61,273 nucleotides of DNA from Streptomyces noursei (GTDB lineage Bacteria; Actinomycetota; Actinomycetes; Streptomycetales; Streptomycetaceae). Positions 41,727 through 51,065 of the stretch are shown one piece after another. The first letter of the stretch is position 1; every line of letters begins with the position of its first letter. The notes below the pieces were generated by a model. It searched no databases and was not told where the DNA came from. It saw only the letters and a list, made by a program, of their open reading frames with translations. The stretch spans positions 70,351 through 131,623 of the forward strand of contig NZ_LWBU01000369.1 in the NCBI RefSeq assembly GCF_001646665.1, written 5' to 3'. The position numbers were made by a program, and so were the translations under genes.

Positions 41727-42110
41727 GTGCCAGCACGCCTTGACCACACCATCGTCCGCAGCCGCGACCGCTTCGCCGCCGCCCGCTTCCTCACCGGACT
41801 GATCGACGCGCCGGAGCCGAAGCCCTTCGGTCCCTTCGCCAGCGTTCCCCTGGAGAACGGCGTCACCCTCGACTACCTCGACGACGACGCGCCCCGGATC
41901 GTCCCGCAGCACCTCGCCTTCCTCGTCGCGGAGGACGAGTTCGACGCGATCTTCGGGCGGATCCAGGAGCGCGGACTGCCGTACTGGGCGGACCCGCACC
42001 ATCATGAACCGCAGCGGATCAACCACCACTTCGGCGGCCGCGGCGTCTACATCGACGACCCCGACGGCCACTCGATCGAATTCATCACCCACACCTACGT
42101 GATCGATTGA
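41727..42110 (+). CDS. VOC (glyoxalase/dioxygenase superfamily) protein
   Basis: A 127-aa protein of two beta-alpha-beta-beta-beta units: RLDHTIVRSRDRFAAARFLT at the start and GRGVYIDDPDGHSIEFITHT at the end, with a metal-binding His and terminal Glu. A His-rich segment (DPHHHEPQRINHHF) lies in between. The superfamily covers glyoxalase, extradiol dioxygenase and resistance proteins; the substrate is not predictable. Convergent with ssgG, separated by 8 bp. Confidence 0.88.
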   Translation: MPARLDHTIVRSRDRFAAARFLTGLIDAPEPKPFGPFASVPLENGVTLDYLDDDAPRIVPQHLAFLVAEDEFDAIFGRIQERGLPYWADPHHHEPQRINHHFGGRGVYIDDPDGHSIEFITHTYVID

Positions 42111-42118
42111 CCGCTCCC

Positions 42119-42529
42119 TCAGGCGAGCAGTTCGGCCAGCCCGTCGTCCAGGCCGAGCTGCTCCGCCTCCGAGCCGGGCGGCACCGCCAGCAGCGCCCGC
42201 TCCAGCCAGGCGGACACCGTGCACGCCGGGGCCTCCAGCAGCGCTTCGCCGTTCGGTGAGGACAGCGCCAGCAGGACGACGCGCCGCCCGTCGAGGGTGG
42301 TCGGCCAGATCCGCACGTCGCCGTGGCCGCACGGCCGGAACACCCCCTCGACCAGCAGCTCGCGGGCGAAGGTCCAGTGCACGGGGTGTTCGGAGCCGAC
42401 GTGGAAGACGATGTGCACGGCGTACGGGTCGTCCGTGCGGTAGGTCAGCCGTGCGGGGACGGGGACGCTGCGCTCGGGCGACAGCACCAGGGCGAGTTCC
42501 AGGTCGCGTTCGACGAGGGTGTGCTGCAT
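42119..42529 (-). CDS. ssgG: SsgA-like sporulation protein SsgG
   Basis: A 136-aa member of the actinomycete-specific SALP family, which controls septum placement and spore-wall steps. Family traits are ERDLELALVLSPERSVPVPA, YAVHIVFHVGSEHPVHWTFA and the LLALSSPNGEALLEAP block. By genome position (S. coelicolor SCO2924, from memory) it is SsgG, needed for correct septum localisation. The divergent upstream gap of 225 bp to the RDD gene contains ACAC-AG-GTGT (42644-42653) and a CTTTT/AAAAG repeat (42610-42622) that may bind regulators. Confidence 0.88.
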   Translation of the reverse strand: MQHTLVERDLELALVLSPERSVPVPARLTYRTDDPYAVHIVFHVGSEHPVHWTFARELLVEGVFRPCGHGDVRIWPTTLDGRRVVLLALSSPNGEALLEAPACTVSAWLERALLAVPPGSEAEQLGLDDGLAELLA

Positions 42530-42754
42530 GGGACGGTTCCCTTCTCTCCACGGGGCCCTGGGGCGGGCCGCACCCTGGGAGAGGGGCTTCGCGGCCCGTC
42601 ATGACGCGACTTTTTGGAAAAGAACCGGGCCTGCCTCTCCGTAACACAGGTGTGATCGGAACGTGGTCGTTGTGGACGGACCGGTTCGGGGTTGCTCGGC
42701 GGTCTGGTAGATGTGGTGCCTTGAATTGAGGCCTCGAGGAGATACGGGACCACG

Positions 42755-44185
42755 GTGATGAGCGCCCCAACCCCGGCAACCGGCGACGGCAGCCCCACGC
42801 CCGGCTACTACCCCGACCCGTCCATTCCGGGATATATCCGGTTCTGGAACGGTGCCGCCTGGGTGCCCGGGACGAGCCGTCCCGCGCCCAAGGACGGTGA
42901 GGCGACGCCGCCGGTCCCTGCCGCTTCCGTCCCGTCGCAGGCACCCGCACCCGTCCCGGCCGCCGCGCCGACGCCTTCGGTGGAGGAGACCGGGCCGGTC
43001 TTCTTCGACGAGGAGGAGCCCGGCGCCGACGGCCGGCCGGAGCCGGAGCCCGCGTCCGTGTGGCAGGCGGACGCCTCGCGCCAGACCGGGTTCGGCGGCG
43101 ACCGCGACCGCCGCGTCTCCTGGGGGGCCGAGACCGGCCAGGACCCGCGCCGCCCGGCCGCCGACCCGACCGGCGGCGCGCTGCCCGGCGTACGGAACGT
43201 GGAGCCCGAGCCGGCGAAGGCGGCGGGCCCCGAGGGCACGGTCACCATCCGCGCGGTGAAGCCGCAGCCGGCGCCCGGGCCCGAGCGGCCCGCCGACGGC
43301 ACGATGACCATCCGCGCCCTCGCGCCCGAGGCCCCGGGCACCCCGCAGGCCCCGGCGCAGCCGCACCCGGCGGCCCCGGCAGCCCCGGCCGCGCACCCCG
43401 CACCCGCCGCCCAGGCGCCCGCGGCCGTCCCCATGCCCGCGCCCGCCCCCGCCGCCCAGGCACCAGCCCAGGCCCCTGCCCCGGCTCCCGCGGCCGCCCC
43501 CGTCGCCCCCGCCGCGCCGGTCACCGACGGCCCGGGCGGCGGCGCGTCGTCCTGGGCGCAGCAGGTGCACCAGCTCGCCCGTCCGGAGGCCCAGGCGCCG
43601 GACCGGGCGGCTGTCCCGCAGGCGCACTCGCAGCAGCCGGTCCTGCCGTGGAAGCCGCCGGTCGACGACCCGTTCCTGGCGGCCGCGCAGGCCCAGGCCG
43701 CCGCGCGCCCGGCCGGGCTCGGCAAGCGGTTCGCGGCCCGGCTGATCGACACGCTGGTCCTCGGGGCCGCCGTGGGGGCCGTCGCCGTGCCGTTCGTCTC
43801 CAAGGCGCTCGACCACATCGACGGCAAGATCGAGCAGGCCAAGCGGTCCGGCGAGACGGTCACCGTCTGGCTCCTGGACGGCACGACCTCGACGTACTTC
43901 GGCATCGCGCTCGCCGCGCTGCTGGTGCTGGGCGTGCTGTACGAGGCGTTGCCGACCGCCAAGTGGGGCCGGACGCTGGGCAAGAAGCTGATGGGGCTCG
44001 AGGTGCGGGACATCGAGTCCCACGAGCCTCCGCCGTTCGGTGCCGCGCTGCGGCGGTGGCTGGTCTACGGGGTGCTGGGAGTCCTGGTGGTCGGTGTGGT
44101 CAACGTGGTGTGGTGCCTGTTCGACCGCCCCTGGCGGCAGTGCTGGCACGACAAGGCCGCCCACACCTTCGTGGCCGGGCGGTAG
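42755..44185 (+). CDS. DUF2510-RDD membrane protein
   Basis: A 476-aa protein with three parts. The N-terminal DUF2510 has GYYPDPSIPGYIRFWNGAAW. A disordered middle of about 220 residues is rich in Pro, Ala, Glu and Arg. The C-terminal RDD domain has four hydrophobic segments (GLGKRFAARLIDTLVLGAAV with the Arg-Asp pair). RDD proteins are proposed transporters or membrane scaffolds. GTG 42755 or ATG 42758 (in frame); the ribosome site is distant. Followed by a second RDD gene after 62 bp. Confidence 0.85.
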   Translation: MMSAPTPATGDGSPTPGYYPDPSIPGYIRFWNGAAWVPGTSRPAPKDGEATPPVPAASVPSQAPAPVPAAAPTPSVEETGPVFFDEEEPGADGRPEPEPASVWQADASRQTGFGGDRDRRVSWGAETGQDPRRPAADPTGGALPGVRNVEPEPAKAAGPEGTVTIRAVKPQPAPGPERPADGTMTIRALAPEAPGTPQAPAQPHPAAPAAPAAHPAPAAQAPAAVPMPAPAPAAQAPAQAPAPAPAAAPVAPAAPVTDGPGGGASSWAQQVHQLARPEAQAPDRAAVPQAHSQQPVLPWKPPVDDPFLAAAQAQAAARPAGLGKRFAARLIDTLVLGAAVGAVAVPFVSKALDHIDGKIEQAKRSGETVTVWLLDGTTSTYFGIALAALLVLGVLYEALPTAKWGRTLGKKLMGLEVRDIESHEPPPFGAALRRWLVYGVLGVLVVGVVNVVWCLFDRPWRQCWHDKAAHTFVAGR

Positions 44186-44247
44186 GGGGTAGCCCGAACG
44201 GCCGGTGATCGTTTGCGGGGGCCCGCCGGCCGGGATGCACTGCCCAC

Positions 44248-45063
44248 ATGAGCCACGAACCGCCGGCGTCCGGTCAGCAGCCCCCCGACGACGATCCGTT
44301 CCGCAAGAAGCCGCAGGAAGACGGCCCCCAGCCGCCGCCCGCGCCGCCGCCCCCACCCCCGGGCGGCGGCGACCCGTACGGCGGACAGGGCCCGTACGGG
44401 GGCGGCGGCGACCCGTACGGCGGAGGCCCCGGCGCCCCCGGCCCCGGCGCCCCCGGCAGCGGCGGCCCGTACGGAGGCGGCCCGTACGGCGGCGGTGGTC
44501 CGTACGGCGGAGGCGGTCCCGGCGGTCCCGGCGGCGGTCCGTACGGCGGCGGGCCCTACGGCTACGGCGGGGCCGACCCGCTCGCGGGGATGCCGCCGCT
44601 CGCCGACTCGGGCCGGCGCATCCTCGCCCGGCTGATCGACTGGATCATCATCGCCGTACCCCTGGCGCTCATCGGCATCCCGTTCAACATCTATGCCAGG
44701 GTGTCCGACCAGGACGATCTGGCGGAGGTGTGGCAGAACACCAACGACGGTGGGCAGTGGGTCTTCCAGCTCATCACGATCGTGGCGTACGTCGCCTACG
44801 ACACCCTCATGACCAGCAAGCGGCACGGCCAGACGATCGGCAAACGGCTGCTGGGCCTGCGGGTGGCGATGCTCAACGACGGCAGCGTGCCGAACACGAG
44901 CGCGGCGCTGACCCGGGCGGTGGTGCTGTGGCTGCCCGCGCTGATCTGCTGCGCCTGCCTGTGGCCGCTGCTGCTGCTGATCCTCATCCTGGTCGACAAG
45001 CCGTACAAGCAGGGCCTGCACGACAAGGCGGCCAGAACCGTCGTCGTGTCAGCGACGCAGTGA
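44248..45063 (+). CDS. RDD membrane protein with Gly/Tyr-rich N-terminus
   Basis: A 271-aa protein. The N-terminus of about 110 residues is built from short PYGGG/DPYGGG-type repeats after a Pro run (PPPAPPPPPPGGG). The C-terminal RDD domain has SGRRILARLIDWIIIAVPLA, KRLLGLRVAMLND and four membrane segments. The Gly/Pro/Tyr tail resembles repeat tails of actinobacterial envelope proteins. It probably works with the neighbouring RDD protein. The 3' end overlaps a convergent small gene by 15 bp. Confidence 0.85.
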   Translation: MSHEPPASGQQPPDDDPFRKKPQEDGPQPPPAPPPPPPGGGDPYGGQGPYGGGGDPYGGGPGAPGPGAPGSGGPYGGGPYGGGGPYGGGGPGGPGGGPYGGGPYGYGGADPLAGMPPLADSGRRILARLIDWIIIAVPLALIGIPFNIYARVSDQDDLAEVWQNTNDGGQWVFQLITIVAYVAYDTLMTSKRHGQTIGKRLLGLRVAMLNDGSVPNTSAALTRAVVLWLPALICCACLWPLLLLILILVDKPYKQGLHDKAARTVVVSATQ

Positions 45064-45297
45064 GTGCTCCCTGCGCTCGGCCGGGACCGGCGGCCGGGCC
45101 GGGGTGTACGTCGTGCGGCGGCGGGCGGCGGGCACGGGCAGCGTCACCGCGACCAGCAGGCCGAGCGCGAGCGCGGCCAGCCCGATCAGCGCGACACCCA
45201 CCGCGGTGGTGGTGCCGGAGAGCAGCAGCATGGCGACGGTCGCGAAGACGACGGTGGCCGAACCGTAGGCGAGCTGTGCGGCGGTCGGACGCGGCAT
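45049..45297 (-). CDS. Small two-helix membrane protein
   Basis: An 82-aa protein with two hydrophobic stretches (GSATVVFATVAMLLLSGTTT and VGVALIGLAALALGLLVAV) and an Arg-rich C-terminus. The function is unknown. The 3' end overlaps the RDD gene by 15 bp. The upstream promoter region is shared with the first M6 protease gene. Confidence 0.7.
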   Translation of the reverse strand: MPRPTAAQLAYGSATVVFATVAMLLLSGTTTAVGVALIGLAALALGLLVAVTLPVPAARRRTTYTPARPPVPAERREHSLRR

Positions 45298-45513
45298 GGC
45301 GGGTTCCGTCCTCGAAGCTGGAGCACCGGATGGGGATCACGCTCGGTCGCACTGACATATGACTCTACGACGGTGGATGCCCGAGAGGAACCGGTAGTAA
45401 GCGTGACCTAACCCACGGTACCGGTGCATGGGGGGCGCACAGCATCACGGCCTATGCCATATGGCCTGAAGTCGGCGCCCGTTGACGCGATACGCAGGGG
45501 AGGACCGTATCAA

Positions 45514-47901
45514 GTGACGTATTTCAAGGCCGTGTTGGGCGTCGTCGCCGTGCTGGCCGCGGTGGCCGTGGCCACACCCGCCGCGTCGGTCCCCTCCACC
45601 ACCGCACCCGTGCACGACGAAGCCGCGTACGGCGCGGCCGAGGGGAGGCACGACGGGCACGTGATCGACGGGCCGTTCAGCGCCCGGCAGCGGCAGCAGC
45701 GGCAGGTGGCGCTGGAGCAGGTGCTGAGCGGGCGGGCGAAGGTGGAGCGGCGCGGCGGCTCGAAGGTGGTGAAGCTCGGCGACCGCAAGTACGTGGAGCT
45801 GGGGCGGGAGCGCACGGACAAGATCTTCACGATCCTGGTGGAGTTCGGGGACCGGGTCGACGACACCACGATGTACGACCCGGACGGCCCGGGCGGCCCG
45901 AAGCCCCCCGTCGTCAAGTACGGCGGTACGCCGGGGCCGCTGCACAACCGGATCCCCGAGCCGGACCGCCGGAGCGACAACTCGACCGACTGGCGGGCGG
46001 ACTACGACCGCGAGCACTACCGGCGGCTGTACTTCGGGGAGGGTGAGGGGGTCGAGTCGCTGAGGACGTACTACGAGAGGGCTTCGTCGGGGCGTTACTC
46101 CGTGGAGGGCGAGGTCTCCGACTGGGTGCGCGTCGAGTACAACGAGGCGCGGTACGGCTCGAACTACTGCGGCGGCAACAACTGCCCCAACGTGGAGGAC
46201 CTGGTCTTCGACGGGGTGGCCGCCTGGGTCGCCGGCCGCCGGGCCGAGGGCCGGACCCCCGCCCAGATCCGGGCGCAGGTGGCGCGGTACGACGAGTGGG
46301 ACCGTACGGACCACGACAACGACGGGAACTTCAACGAGCCGGACGGCTACATCGACCACTTCCAGATCGTGCACGCGGGCGAGGACGGTTCGGCGGGCGG
46401 CGGCGCGCAGGGGCCGGACGCGCTGTGGGCGCACCGGGGCTACGCGTACGGCAGGGACGACGGGGACACGGGCCCGGCCGGGTTCCGGGCGGGCGGCGTG
46501 GCCATCGGCGACACGGGCGTCTGGGTGGGGGACTACACGATGCAGCCGGAGAACGGCGGGCTCGGGGTCTTCGCCCACGAGTACGCCCACGACCTGGGGC
46601 TGCCGGACCTGTACGACACCAACAACGTGGCGGGTGTGGAGAACTCGGTCGGCTTCTGGTCGCTGATGTCGTCCGGCTCGTGGCTCGGCAGGGGCGAGCA
46701 GGCGATCGGGGACCTGCCGGGGGACATGACGGCCTGGGACAAGCTCCAGCTGGGCTGGCTCAACTACGAGCGGGCCGAGGCGGCCACCCCGTCGTCGCAC
46801 ACGCTGGGCGTCTCCGCGTACAACACCGATCTGCCGCAGGCGCTGGTGGTGGAGCTGCCGTCGAAGAGGGTGACCACGCCGGTGGTGCGGCCGGCCGGGG
46901 GAGCGGGGCAGTGGTGGAGCGACCACGGCGACAGCCTGTCGCACACGCTGACCCGGACGGTCGACCTCACCGGCCGGAAGGGGGCCGAGCTGAGGCTGGA
47001 CGGCTGGTGGGACATCGAGAAGGACTACGACTACCTGTACACGCAGGTGTCCGCGGACGGCGGGGAGAGCTGGAAGGCGCTCGACGGTACGGCCGACGGG
47101 GAGGCGATCACCCGGGACGGCGGTGACAAGCCGGCCCTCACCGGGGTCTCGGGGGCGTACCGGAAGCTGGTCTACCCCCTGGACGCGTACGCGGGGAAGC
47201 GGATCGTCCTGCGGTTCCGCTACCGGACGGACGGCGGGGTGGCCGGCAAGGGGTTCGCGGCGGACAACATCACGGTGCGGGCGGACGGTGCCACGCTGTT
47301 CGCGGACGACGCCGAGACACGGGACGGGGCGGGCTGGACGGCGCGCGGCTTCGCGCGGGTGGGCGAGGCGGTCACCGGTGACTACCCGCAGTACTACGTC
47401 GCGGAGAACCGGCAGTACGTCTCCTACGACAGGACGCTGGAGACGGGGCCGTACCACTTCGGCTTCCCCAAGCCCCGGGACAACTGGGTGGAGCACTACG
47501 CCTACCGGCCGGGTCTGATGATCTGGCAGTGGGACACCTCCCAGCGGGACAACAACGTCACCGACCACCCGGGCCAGGGGCTGCTGTTGCCGGTGGACGC
47601 GCATCCGCGGCCGATGACGTGGGCGGACGGCACCCTGATGTCGAACAAGATCACTCCGTACGACGCGGCGTTCAGCCGCCACCCGGCGCCCGGCTTCACC
47701 CTGCACAAGCGGGGTGTTCCTCAGCAGATCCCGCCGCACCCGGGCAATCCGACCTTCGACGACCGTACGGGGGTGTACTGGTACGCCGAGAACGAGTTCG
47801 GCGGGGTGCGGACCACGGACACCAACACCCGGATCACGATCGCGGACCAGCCGCCGAACGGTTCGTCGCTGACGGTGCACGTGGGTCCCTCGGCCGGGTG
47901 A
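45514..47901 (+). CDS. Secreted M6-family metalloprotease (immune inhibitor A type), copy 1
   Basis: A 795-aa exported protease with signal peptide (YFKAVLGVVAVLAAVAVATP), a propeptide-like region and the zinc motif H355-EYA-H359 followed by DLGLPDLYDT. The catalytic part is followed by beta-rich domains (LDGWWDIEKDYDYLYTQVSA, a jelly-roll-like segment). About half or more of its residues match copy 2 downstream, including the HE(Y)xH box. GTG 45514 follows AGGGGAGGA by 10 nt, the same context as in copy 2. It would degrade extracellular protein. Confidence 0.9.
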   Translation: MTYFKAVLGVVAVLAAVAVATPAASVPSTTAPVHDEAAYGAAEGRHDGHVIDGPFSARQRQQRQVALEQVLSGRAKVERRGGSKVVKLGDRKYVELGRERTDKIFTILVEFGDRVDDTTMYDPDGPGGPKPPVVKYGGTPGPLHNRIPEPDRRSDNSTDWRADYDREHYRRLYFGEGEGVESLRTYYERASSGRYSVEGEVSDWVRVEYNEARYGSNYCGGNNCPNVEDLVFDGVAAWVAGRRAEGRTPAQIRAQVARYDEWDRTDHDNDGNFNEPDGYIDHFQIVHAGEDGSAGGGAQGPDALWAHRGYAYGRDDGDTGPAGFRAGGVAIGDTGVWVGDYTMQPENGGLGVFAHEYAHDLGLPDLYDTNNVAGVENSVGFWSLMSSGSWLGRGEQAIGDLPGDMTAWDKLQLGWLNYERAEAATPSSHTLGVSAYNTDLPQALVVELPSKRVTTPVVRPAGGAGQWWSDHGDSLSHTLTRTVDLTGRKGAELRLDGWWDIEKDYDYLYTQVSADGGESWKALDGTADGEAITRDGGDKPALTGVSGAYRKLVYPLDAYAGKRIVLRFRYRTDGGVAGKGFAADNITVRADGATLFADDAETRDGAGWTARGFARVGEAVTGDYPQYYVAENRQYVSYDRTLETGPYHFGFPKPRDNWVEHYAYRPGLMIWQWDTSQRDNNVTDHPGQGLLLPVDAHPRPMTWADGTLMSNKITPYDAAFSRHPAPGFTLHKRGVPQQIPPHPGNPTFDDRTGVYWYAENEFGGVRTTDTNTRITIADQPPNGSSLTVHVGPSAG

Positions 47902-48110
47902 CCTGGCCGTTCCTCGCCGTCACCGGGCCGGCCGGGCTGTTCGCAATGCGGATCGGTCTGTTCACATAGAGCACTTGGCCTGTGCAAGTCAAGATCTGTC
48001 TTTTCGCGTCATTCTCCGGTCGAATGTCGTCACTTGTGGCGCGACACCGCACGCGGATATCACATCGACCCCCCATCCGCGGTTCGCGGGCGCGGGGAGG
48101 ACAAGATCAA

Positions 48111-50567
48111 GTGACCAGCAGACGACGGGCCTTCAGGGCCTCAGCGGTGTTCGTGGCGCTGGCCGCCACCGCCGCGACGGCCTCGGCCTTCACGACGGCC
48201 CAGGCCGACAACCGCCCCACCAACGGCATCGAGCGCCATGACCCGGCTCCGGGCGCGCACGACGCGGGGCACGGTGCCCCCGGGCACGACCACGCCGCCA
48301 AGGTCGACCACGACCTCGACGGCCCGTTCAGCAAGCAGCAGGCCCAGGCGCGCGAAGCGGCTCTGGAGCAGGTGCTCGCGGGCGACCTCACGGTGGAGCG
48401 CAGGGGTGCCTCCAAGGTCGTCAAGCTCGACGACAAGAAGTACGTCGAGCTGGGCCGCGAGAAGACCGACAAGATCTTCACGATCCTGGTCGAGTTCGGC
48501 GACAAGGTCGACAACACCACGCTCGTCGACCGCGCGGACGACGGCGACGACCACACGCTCAAGCCGAAGTTCGGCGGCACGCCCGGTCCGCTGCACAACC
48601 GGATAGCCGAGCCGGACCGTTCGAAGGACAACTCGACGGCCTGGCAGAAGGACTACAACCAGCAGCACTTCCAGGACCTGTACTTCGGCACCGGCAAGGA
48701 CAAGAAGACCGGTCAGCAGAAGCAGTCCCTCACGACCTACTACGAGAAGACCTCCTCCGGCCGCTACTCGGTCGACGGCGCGGTCTCCGACTGGGTCAAG
48801 GTCGAGTACAACGAGGCCCGTTACGGCTCGAACTACTGCGGCAACAGCAACTGCTCCAACGTCTGGGACGCCGTCCGCGACGGTGTGACCGCGTGGACCG
48901 CGCAGCAGAAGGCGGCCGGCAAGACCGACGCCGAGATCAAGGCGCAGCTGGCCCAGTACGACCAGTGGGACCGCTACGACTTCGACGCCGACGGCAACTT
49001 CAACGAGGCCGACGGCTACATCGATCACTTCCAGATCGTCCACGCGGGCGAGGACGAGTCCGCGGGCGGCGGCGCCCAGGGCGGCGACGCGCTGTGGGCC
49101 CACCGCTGGTACGCGTACGGCACCGACGCCGGCAAGACCGGCCCGGCGCAGAACAAGGCCGGCGGCACCCAGATCGGCGACACCGGCATCTGGGTCGGCG
49201 ACTACACCATGCAGCCCGAGAACGGCGGCCTCGGCGTCTTCGCGCACGAGTACGGCCACGACCTGGGCCTGCCGGACCTGTACGACACCTCCGGCCGCCC
49301 CGGCGCCGAGAACTCGACCGGTTTCTGGTCCCTGATGTCGTCCGGCTCCTGGCTGGGCACGGGCAAGAACGAGATCGGCGACCTGCCGGGCGACATGACC
49401 GCCTGGGACAAGCTGCAGCTGGGCTGGCTCAACTACGAGAAGGCCAAGGCCGCCACCAAGTCCAAGCACACGCTGGGCGTCGCGGAGTACAACACCAAGA
49501 ACCCGCAGGCGCTCGTCGTCGAGCTGCCGAAGAAGAAGGTCTCCACCGCGGTCGTGAAGCCCGCCGAGGGCTCCAAGCAGTGGTGGAGCGACATGGGTGA
49601 CGACCTCAAGAACACCCTCACCCGCTCCGTGGACCTCACCGGCAGGAGCAAGGCCGAGCTGACGCTCGACGGCTGGTGGGACATCGAGAAGGACTACGAC
49701 TACCTCTACACCGAGGTGTCGACCGACGGCGGCAAGCAGTGGACCGCCCTGGCGGGCACGGCCGACGGCAAGGCCATCCCGGCCGACGCCAGCGGCGCCC
49801 CGGCCCTGACGGACGTCTCCGGCGGCTTCCAGAAGCTCGTGTACTCGCTCGACGCGTACGCCGGCAAGAAGTTCGACCTCCGCTTCCGCTACCAGACCGA
49901 CGGCGGTGCGGGCGGCAAGGGCTTCACGGCCGACTCCATCACGCTGACCGCCGACGGTGCCGCGGTCTTCGCGGACAACGCCGAGGGCGACGACAACGGC
50001 TGGACCGCGAAGGGCTTCTCGCGGATCGGTGAGTCCTTCACCAACGAGTACGAGCAGTACTACATCGCCGAGAACCGCCAGTACGTCTCGTACGACAAGA
50101 CCCTGAAGGTCGGCCCGTACAACTTCGGCTTCGCGGCGCCGATGGACTCCTGGGTGGAGCACTACCCGTACCAGACCGGTCTGCTGGTCTGGCAGTGGGA
50201 CACCTCCCAGAAGGACAACAACACCGCCGTCCACCCGGGCCAGGGCCTGATCCTGCCGGTCGACGCGCACGCCACCCCGACGAAGTGGGCCGACGGCACG
50301 CTGATGCGCAACCGCATCCAGGCCTACGACTCGCCGTTCAGCCTGTACCGGACGAACGGGATCACCCTCCACAAGGCGGGCGTCGAGGCCAAGATCGCGT
50401 CGCAGCGCGGTGTGCCGGTGTTCGACGACCGCAAGGGCGTCTACTGGTACGACTCGAACCCGCGTGCGGGCGTCAAGGTCACTGACACCAACACCAAGAT
50501 CGCGATCGTGAAGCAGCCGACCAACGGCCAGACGATCACGGTCCAGGTCGGACCTTCGACCAAGTAA
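48111..50567 (+). CDS. Secreted M6-family metalloprotease (immune inhibitor A type), copy 2
   Basis: An 818-aa paralogue of the upstream protease with signal peptide RAFRASAVFVALAATAATAS and zinc motif H379-EYG-H383. A His/Asp-rich segment after the signal peptide (GAHDAGHGAPGHDHAAKVDH) replaces the shorter linker of copy 1. It has more Lys in place of Arg and codons ending in C (GTC, GGC) where copy 1 has GTG and GGG, suggesting stronger expression. GTG 48111 follows GGGGAGGA by 10 nt. Terminated by a strong hairpin. Confidence 0.92.
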   Translation: MTSRRRAFRASAVFVALAATAATASAFTTAQADNRPTNGIERHDPAPGAHDAGHGAPGHDHAAKVDHDLDGPFSKQQAQAREAALEQVLAGDLTVERRGASKVVKLDDKKYVELGREKTDKIFTILVEFGDKVDNTTLVDRADDGDDHTLKPKFGGTPGPLHNRIAEPDRSKDNSTAWQKDYNQQHFQDLYFGTGKDKKTGQQKQSLTTYYEKTSSGRYSVDGAVSDWVKVEYNEARYGSNYCGNSNCSNVWDAVRDGVTAWTAQQKAAGKTDAEIKAQLAQYDQWDRYDFDADGNFNEADGYIDHFQIVHAGEDESAGGGAQGGDALWAHRWYAYGTDAGKTGPAQNKAGGTQIGDTGIWVGDYTMQPENGGLGVFAHEYGHDLGLPDLYDTSGRPGAENSTGFWSLMSSGSWLGTGKNEIGDLPGDMTAWDKLQLGWLNYEKAKAATKSKHTLGVAEYNTKNPQALVVELPKKKVSTAVVKPAEGSKQWWSDMGDDLKNTLTRSVDLTGRSKAELTLDGWWDIEKDYDYLYTEVSTDGGKQWTALAGTADGKAIPADASGAPALTDVSGGFQKLVYSLDAYAGKKFDLRFRYQTDGGAGGKGFTADSITLTADGAAVFADNAEGDDNGWTAKGFSRIGESFTNEYEQYYIAENRQYVSYDKTLKVGPYNFGFAAPMDSWVEHYPYQTGLLVWQWDTSQKDNNTAVHPGQGLILPVDAHATPTKWADGTLMRNRIQAYDSPFSLYRTNGITLHKAGVEAKIASQRGVPVFDDRKGVYWYDSNPRAGVKVTDTNTKIAIVKQPTNGQTITVQVGPSTK

Positions 50568-50593
50568 CCGGCATCGCAGCAGGTCACAGCATG

Positions 50594-50635
50594 ATCGGCC
50601 GTCGCCCCCTAGCGGGCGGCGGCCGATTCTGTTTA
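50594..50635 (+). terminator. Terminator of the M6 protease copy 2
   Basis: A 14-bp stem with one mismatch, 50594-50607 with 50614-50627, followed by TCTGTTTA, one of the few here with a T tract. Confidence 0.85.
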
Positions 50636-50690
50636 GGTGCGTGGTGACCCATTCTTATTGACACACCATCTCACGGGGGAGTTGTTCAGC

Positions 50691-51023
50691 ATGCCCGGCG
50701 GAGGTTTCACCAAGCTGCCCGGAGGCAAGGTCGTGGTCGCGCTCAGCCTGCCCAACCCGGTCGGCGACGGCTCCACGGTCCGCGTCCTGGTCCACGCCGC
50801 GAACCGCGCCCGCGCCCTGACCCGGCTGCGGAACCTCGGACTGCGCGCGGTCTACCTGCGGGGCAACACCCACCCGCCCACGCCGGACGAGGTCACGGCG
50901 GTGCTCCACCACCCCGACGGGCTGCTCTGGCGCACGGTCCCGGAGGCCCACACCGAGCTCTGGCACCCCATCCGCGCCCTGCTGCCCCAGTCCCGTGCCT
51001 GGGGCGCCCCCAGCGCCTCCTGA
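50691..51023 (+). CDS. Small conserved protein, unknown function
   Basis: A 110-aa protein with alternating strands and helices (KVVVALSLPNPVGDGSTVRV, AANRARALTRLRNLGLRAVY). No recognisable domain. ATG 50691 has GGGGGAG 9 nt upstream; an upstream start at 50637 would add 18 residues without a ribosome site. Strong codon bias supports a real gene. It is convergent with pncA across a shared terminator. Confidence 0.7.
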   Translation: MPGGGFTKLPGGKVVVALSLPNPVGDGSTVRVLVHAANRARALTRLRNLGLRAVYLRGNTHPPTPDEVTAVLHHPDGLLWRTVPEAHTELWHPIRALLPQSRAWGAPSAS

Positions 51024-51036
51024 CCGCGCTGCCGGC

Positions 51037-51063
51037 GGGCGCCCCGCCACCGGCGGGGCGCCC
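51037..51063. terminator. Bidirectional terminator between small gene and pncA
   Basis: Perfect 12-bp stem GGGCGCCCCGCC/GGCGGGGCGCCC (51037-51048 with 51052-51063), 3-nt loop, between convergent stops. Confidence 0.85.
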
Positions 51064-51065
51064 GG

